Position numbers and translations under genes: made by a program. Source: Flavobacteriaceae bacterium 3519-10 (GTDB taxonomy: Bacteria; Bacteroidota; Bacteroidia; Flavobacteriales; Weeksellaceae). From it: 64,000 nucleotides of DNA. The stretch spans positions 2,242,342-2,306,341 of the forward strand of contig CP001673.1 of the NCBI GenBank assembly GCA_000023725.1, given 5' to 3'. Each line of letters starts with the position of its first letter. Positions within the stretch are counted from its first letter, which is position 1. The notes under the pieces were generated by a model that searched no databases, was not told where the DNA came from, and saw only the letters and a list, made by a program, of their open reading frames with translations. Shown one piece after another: positions 61,674-64,000 of the stretch.

Positions 61674-62456
61674 ATGCTGAATTACGAAATATCAGGAACT
61701 GGCAGGGAACCACTTGTTCTGCTCCACGGTTTTATGGAAAACCTCATGATTTGGAACGAAATGGAAGAATTCCTTTCCACCAATTTCCAACTGATAAAGA
61801 TAGATCTGCCAGGGCATGGTTTGTCTAAAGTGTACGCCGAGACGCACACCATGGAATTGATGGCCAACGAAGTAAAAAAAGTTACTGACAAGCTTAAACT
61901 CAAAAACTTTCATCTGCTCGGACATTCGATGGGTGGCTATGTTGCATTAAGTTTTGCCGAAAAATTTTCCGCGGACCTCAAGAGCATAACCCTGTTTTTT
62001 TCTTCTTTTCTTGAAGACGATGCTGATAAGAAAGAACAGCGAAAAAAAAGCCTGCGTATCATTAAAGAAGCGTATCCAGCGTATGTAAATGCCGGAATTC
62101 CGAACTTATTTAACGGTAATGAAAAGGATATCCTTGAAGGAAAAATACAGCTGGCCAAAGAAATTGCGCTTTCCACCAAAACCGACGGCGTGCTGGCGGC
62201 GGTTAAAGGCATGATTGAACGTACGGATAAATCAACGCTGCTTGAAAGTTTTGAAGGCAAAGTTTTAGTGCTTGCCGGAAAACATGACAACGCAGTGAAA
62301 ACCGAAAACGTTTTGAGCAAACTCCCCGAAAAAACCAATATTAAATCCTACTTGCTCGATTGCGGACACAATGGTCACTGGGAAAAACCCGCCGTCTGTG
62401 CCGCCATTATCAATACAGAACTTCTTCACAACCTGCCAAAAAACCTGGTGTTTTAA
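61674..62456 (+). CDS. Alpha/beta hydrolase
   Basis: A 260-residue cytoplasmic hydrolase of the MhpC-like type. The oxyanion segment LLHGFMENLMIW (about 16-27), the nucleophile elbow GHSMGGYVAL (Ser85 about), an acid in VLAGKHDNAV (about 201-210) and the catalytic His in CGHNGHWEKP (about 228-237) form a full triad. No transmembrane helix. Substrate unknown; carboxylesterase or lactonase is likely. DUF1304 gene follows after 12 bases. Confidence 0.88.
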   Translation: MLNYEISGTGREPLVLLHGFMENLMIWNEMEEFLSTNFQLIKIDLPGHGLSKVYAETHTMELMANEVKKVTDKLKLKNFHLLGHSMGGYVALSFAEKFSADLKSITLFFSSFLEDDADKKEQRKKSLRIIKEAYPAYVNAGIPNLFNGNEKDILEGKIQLAKEIALSTKTDGVLAAVKGMIERTDKSTLLESFEGKVLVLAGKHDNAVKTENVLSKLPEKTNIKSYLLDCGHNGHWEKPAVCAAIINTELLHNLPKNLVF

Positions 62457-62468
62457 AAAAACGATCTT

Positions 62469-62834
62469 ATGGAAATTCTATCGAAAATTTTAATTGCACT
62501 TGTTGCGCTAGAGCACCTGTACATCCTGTATATGGAAATGTTTGCGTGGGAAACGTTAGGCAAGAAAACCTTTAAAGACTCGTTAAAAGACGAACTATTC
62601 AAACCCACAAAAGGTTTAGCCGCAAACCAGGGACTTTACAACGGATTTCTCGCGGCCGGACTTCTTTGGTCATTGCTCATTTCAGACGAAATGTGGTCCA
62701 GGAATATCGCTTCGTTTTTTCTCGGCTGTGTAATTGTGGCGGGCGTTTACGGCGCTTTATCGGCGTCCAGAAAAATATTTTTCGTGCAGGCTCTGCCCGC
62801 TATTCTCGCACTTGCCGTTTTGCTTTTAAGATAA
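62469..62834 (+). CDS. DUF1304 membrane protein
   Basis: A 121-residue protein with four predicted helices (about 5-25, 56-72, 78-95, 100-118). The segment EHLYILYMEMFAWETLGKKTF (about 15-35) and KGLAANQGLYNGFLAAGLLW (about 48-67) match the DUF1304 pattern. Function unknown. It ends 13 bases before the convergent DHH gene. Confidence 0.85.
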   Translation: MEILSKILIALVALEHLYILYMEMFAWETLGKKTFKDSLKDELFKPTKGLAANQGLYNGFLAAGLLWSLLISDEMWSRNIASFFLGCVIVAGVYGALSASRKIFFVQALPAILALAVLLLR

Positions 62835-62847
62835 TTCCGGGGAAAAT

Positions 62848-63855
62848 TTAGAAATCTTCGGCCTCGATTTTTTCTTTAAAATCTTCGATGGTTTCTTCGA
62901 TATTTTTGAAATATTTGCCACCCGCCGCGTTGATGTGCCCTCCGCCATGGAAATGCTGCCTTGAAAACTGGTTCACATCCACATCATCTTTGGACCTGAA
63001 AGATATTTTGATGAAATCTTCATATAAATCTTCCATAAAAAATGCCGAAACCTGAGTTCCCATAATGCTCAGACCATAATTCACAAAACCTTCCGTATCT
63101 CCCTTCTGAAAACCGAATTCCTTCAGCTCATCACGTTTGAGGAACAGGATCGCGACTTTACCGTCCTTCACCACTTCAATTCGACCTAAAATCAGCGCCA
63201 GCAGATGTAGCCTCGAAACAGTATTCGTATCCCAGGTGCTGGAGGTGATCATCGCCGGATCCGCACCTTTTTCGATCAGGTTAGCAATAATTCTGTGTGT
63301 GGTAGCGCTGGTAGAACGGAAACGGAAACCGCCGGTATCCGTCATAATGCCGGTATAAAGACATTCGGCGATATCTGTATTCACTTTATCTTCCTCTTCA
63401 AGAGCCTGAATGAAATGATAAACCATCTGCGAAGTGGCCGGTATGGTAACATCAGAATACACAAAATCGAAATCGTCAGGCTGCTGATGATGATCAATTA
63501 AAATCTTAACAGCACGTGCTTTGTCAAGCCACGGACCTACAAGATTACCGCTGCGGTGCGACGCATTGAAATCCAGAACAAAAATAACATCCGCATTGTA
63601 AATGGCTTCGCCGGCAACTTTACGCTTATAATCGGCGATGATTATTTTTTTTGCTTCAGGCATCCATTTCAGGAATTTAGGGAAATCGTTGGGTGCAATT
63701 ACGTCCGCTTCTAAACCTTTCTGCTTTAGAAAATGCTTAAGACCTAAACTCGAACCAATTGCATCTCCATCGGGGTTATAATGCGTGATGATTACAATTT
63801 TACTGTCCGGTGTGAGAAGTTTTCGAATTGATGATATTTCTGAAGGCGTAAACAT
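62848..63855 (-). CDS. DHH/DHHA1 phosphoesterase, NrnA-like
   Basis: A bifunctional oligoribonuclease and pAp phosphatase type enzyme of 335 residues. The DHH domain shows NPDGDAIGSSLGLKHFL (about 29-45), VLDFNASHR (about 91-99), DHHQQPDDF (about 119-127) and a fourth metal motif TDTGGFRF; the DHHA1 domain ends with GGGHINAAGGKYF. NrnA degrades short RNA and recycles pAp from sulfur metabolism, which would fit the cysE-cysK pathway but is not specific to it. Confidence 0.92.
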   Translation of the reverse strand: MFTPSEISSIRKLLTPDSKIVIITHYNPDGDAIGSSLGLKHFLKQKGLEADVIAPNDFPKFLKWMPEAKKIIIADYKRKVAGEAIYNADVIFVLDFNASHRSGNLVGPWLDKARAVKILIDHHQQPDDFDFVYSDVTIPATSQMVYHFIQALEEEDKVNTDIAECLYTGIMTDTGGFRFRSTSATTHRIIANLIEKGADPAMITSSTWDTNTVSRLHLLALILGRIEVVKDGKVAILFLKRDELKEFGFQKGDTEGFVNYGLSIMGTQVSAFFMEDLYEDFIKISFRSKDDVDVNQFSRQHFHGGGHINAAGGKYFKNIEETIEDFKEKIEAEDF

Positions 63856-64000
63856 ATTCTGATTTTTTTTGAGAGCTCAAATATAAGTTTTTAAAGGCAG
63901 GGGAAAAACGGCTGGCCCTACTTTCGGAAAATTCCGGGGGAAAATATTACACAAAATAAATATTATATCGTAATATTGCAATATAAAAATAAAGGTATGG

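Noticed and set aside
63997-64000. ATG at the right edge of the window
   Set aside because: Follows an A-rich leader and could open a gene, but only one codon is visible.

Overview
The window looks like chromosomal DNA of a flavobacterium in the Weeksellaceae (Chryseobacterium/Kaistella-like). The grounds are promoters of the Bacteroidetes type (TTG, about 18-20 bases, TAnnTTTG), two proteins with C-terminal type IX secretion sorting regions, a PafA-type alkaline phosphatase, an A-rich translation start context, and a clade II nitrous oxide reductase cluster. This placement is an inference from gene content; no rRNA is present. The only RNA genes seen are one tRNA-Met and a cobalamin riboswitch.

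Layout. 1-8.1 kb: end of an ABC exporter, truA, a phosphodiesterase, a hypothetical, Ppx/GppA, cdd, a DUF892-catalase HPII stress pair and an old yellow enzyme. 8.1-18 kb: a small membrane ORF without a start, hemL, a GH73/LysM hydrolase, a PLP enzyme, small conserved proteins, pafA, a zinc alcohol dehydrogenase pair and mdh. 18-25.7 kb: cysE-cysK, a Nei-like glycosylase with a divergent catalase-fold protein, a bacteriophytochrome kinase with its heme oxygenase, and a nucleoid-associated protein. 25.7-27.1 kb: a strongly AT-rich two-gene cassette (four-helix membrane protein plus soluble protein) of unknown function, the best candidate for an undescribed or acquired system. 27.2-29.2 kb: dnaK.

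29.4-41.5 kb is a nitrous oxide respiration locus: an OprC-like copper receptor and a CxGKC protein, two divergent cytochrome c lipoproteins, nosZ (predicted lipoprotein), a membrane protein, nosL, nosD, nosF, nosY, a FAS1 lipoprotein, a COX1-like membrane protein and a Crp/Fnr regulator. Three 14-bp sites of the form ATGA-N6-TCAT (TGA-N6-TCA core, as expected for Crp/Fnr proteins) lie upstream of the copper genes, between the two cytochromes, and upstream of FAS1. At two of them the distance to the -7 element is identical (30.5 bp). This suggests one regulon for N2O reduction, copper supply and the FAS1 protein.

41.5-64 kb is mostly housekeeping: ppk1, a cobalamin riboswitch with a BtuB-type receptor, a CCA-adding enzyme, an M23 peptidase, GtrA, PlsC, a sugar transporter, DUF3810, a frameshifted GIY-YIG gene, tRNA-Met, a TlpA-like protein, a Pro/Gly-rich mini-protein with a type IX secreted protein, clpX, HIT, greA, dtd, lipoproteins, a hydrolase, DUF1304 and an NrnA-type DHH phosphoesterase. 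Two copies of a hairpin-bearing dispersed repeat sit at 11.8 and 50.0 kb.
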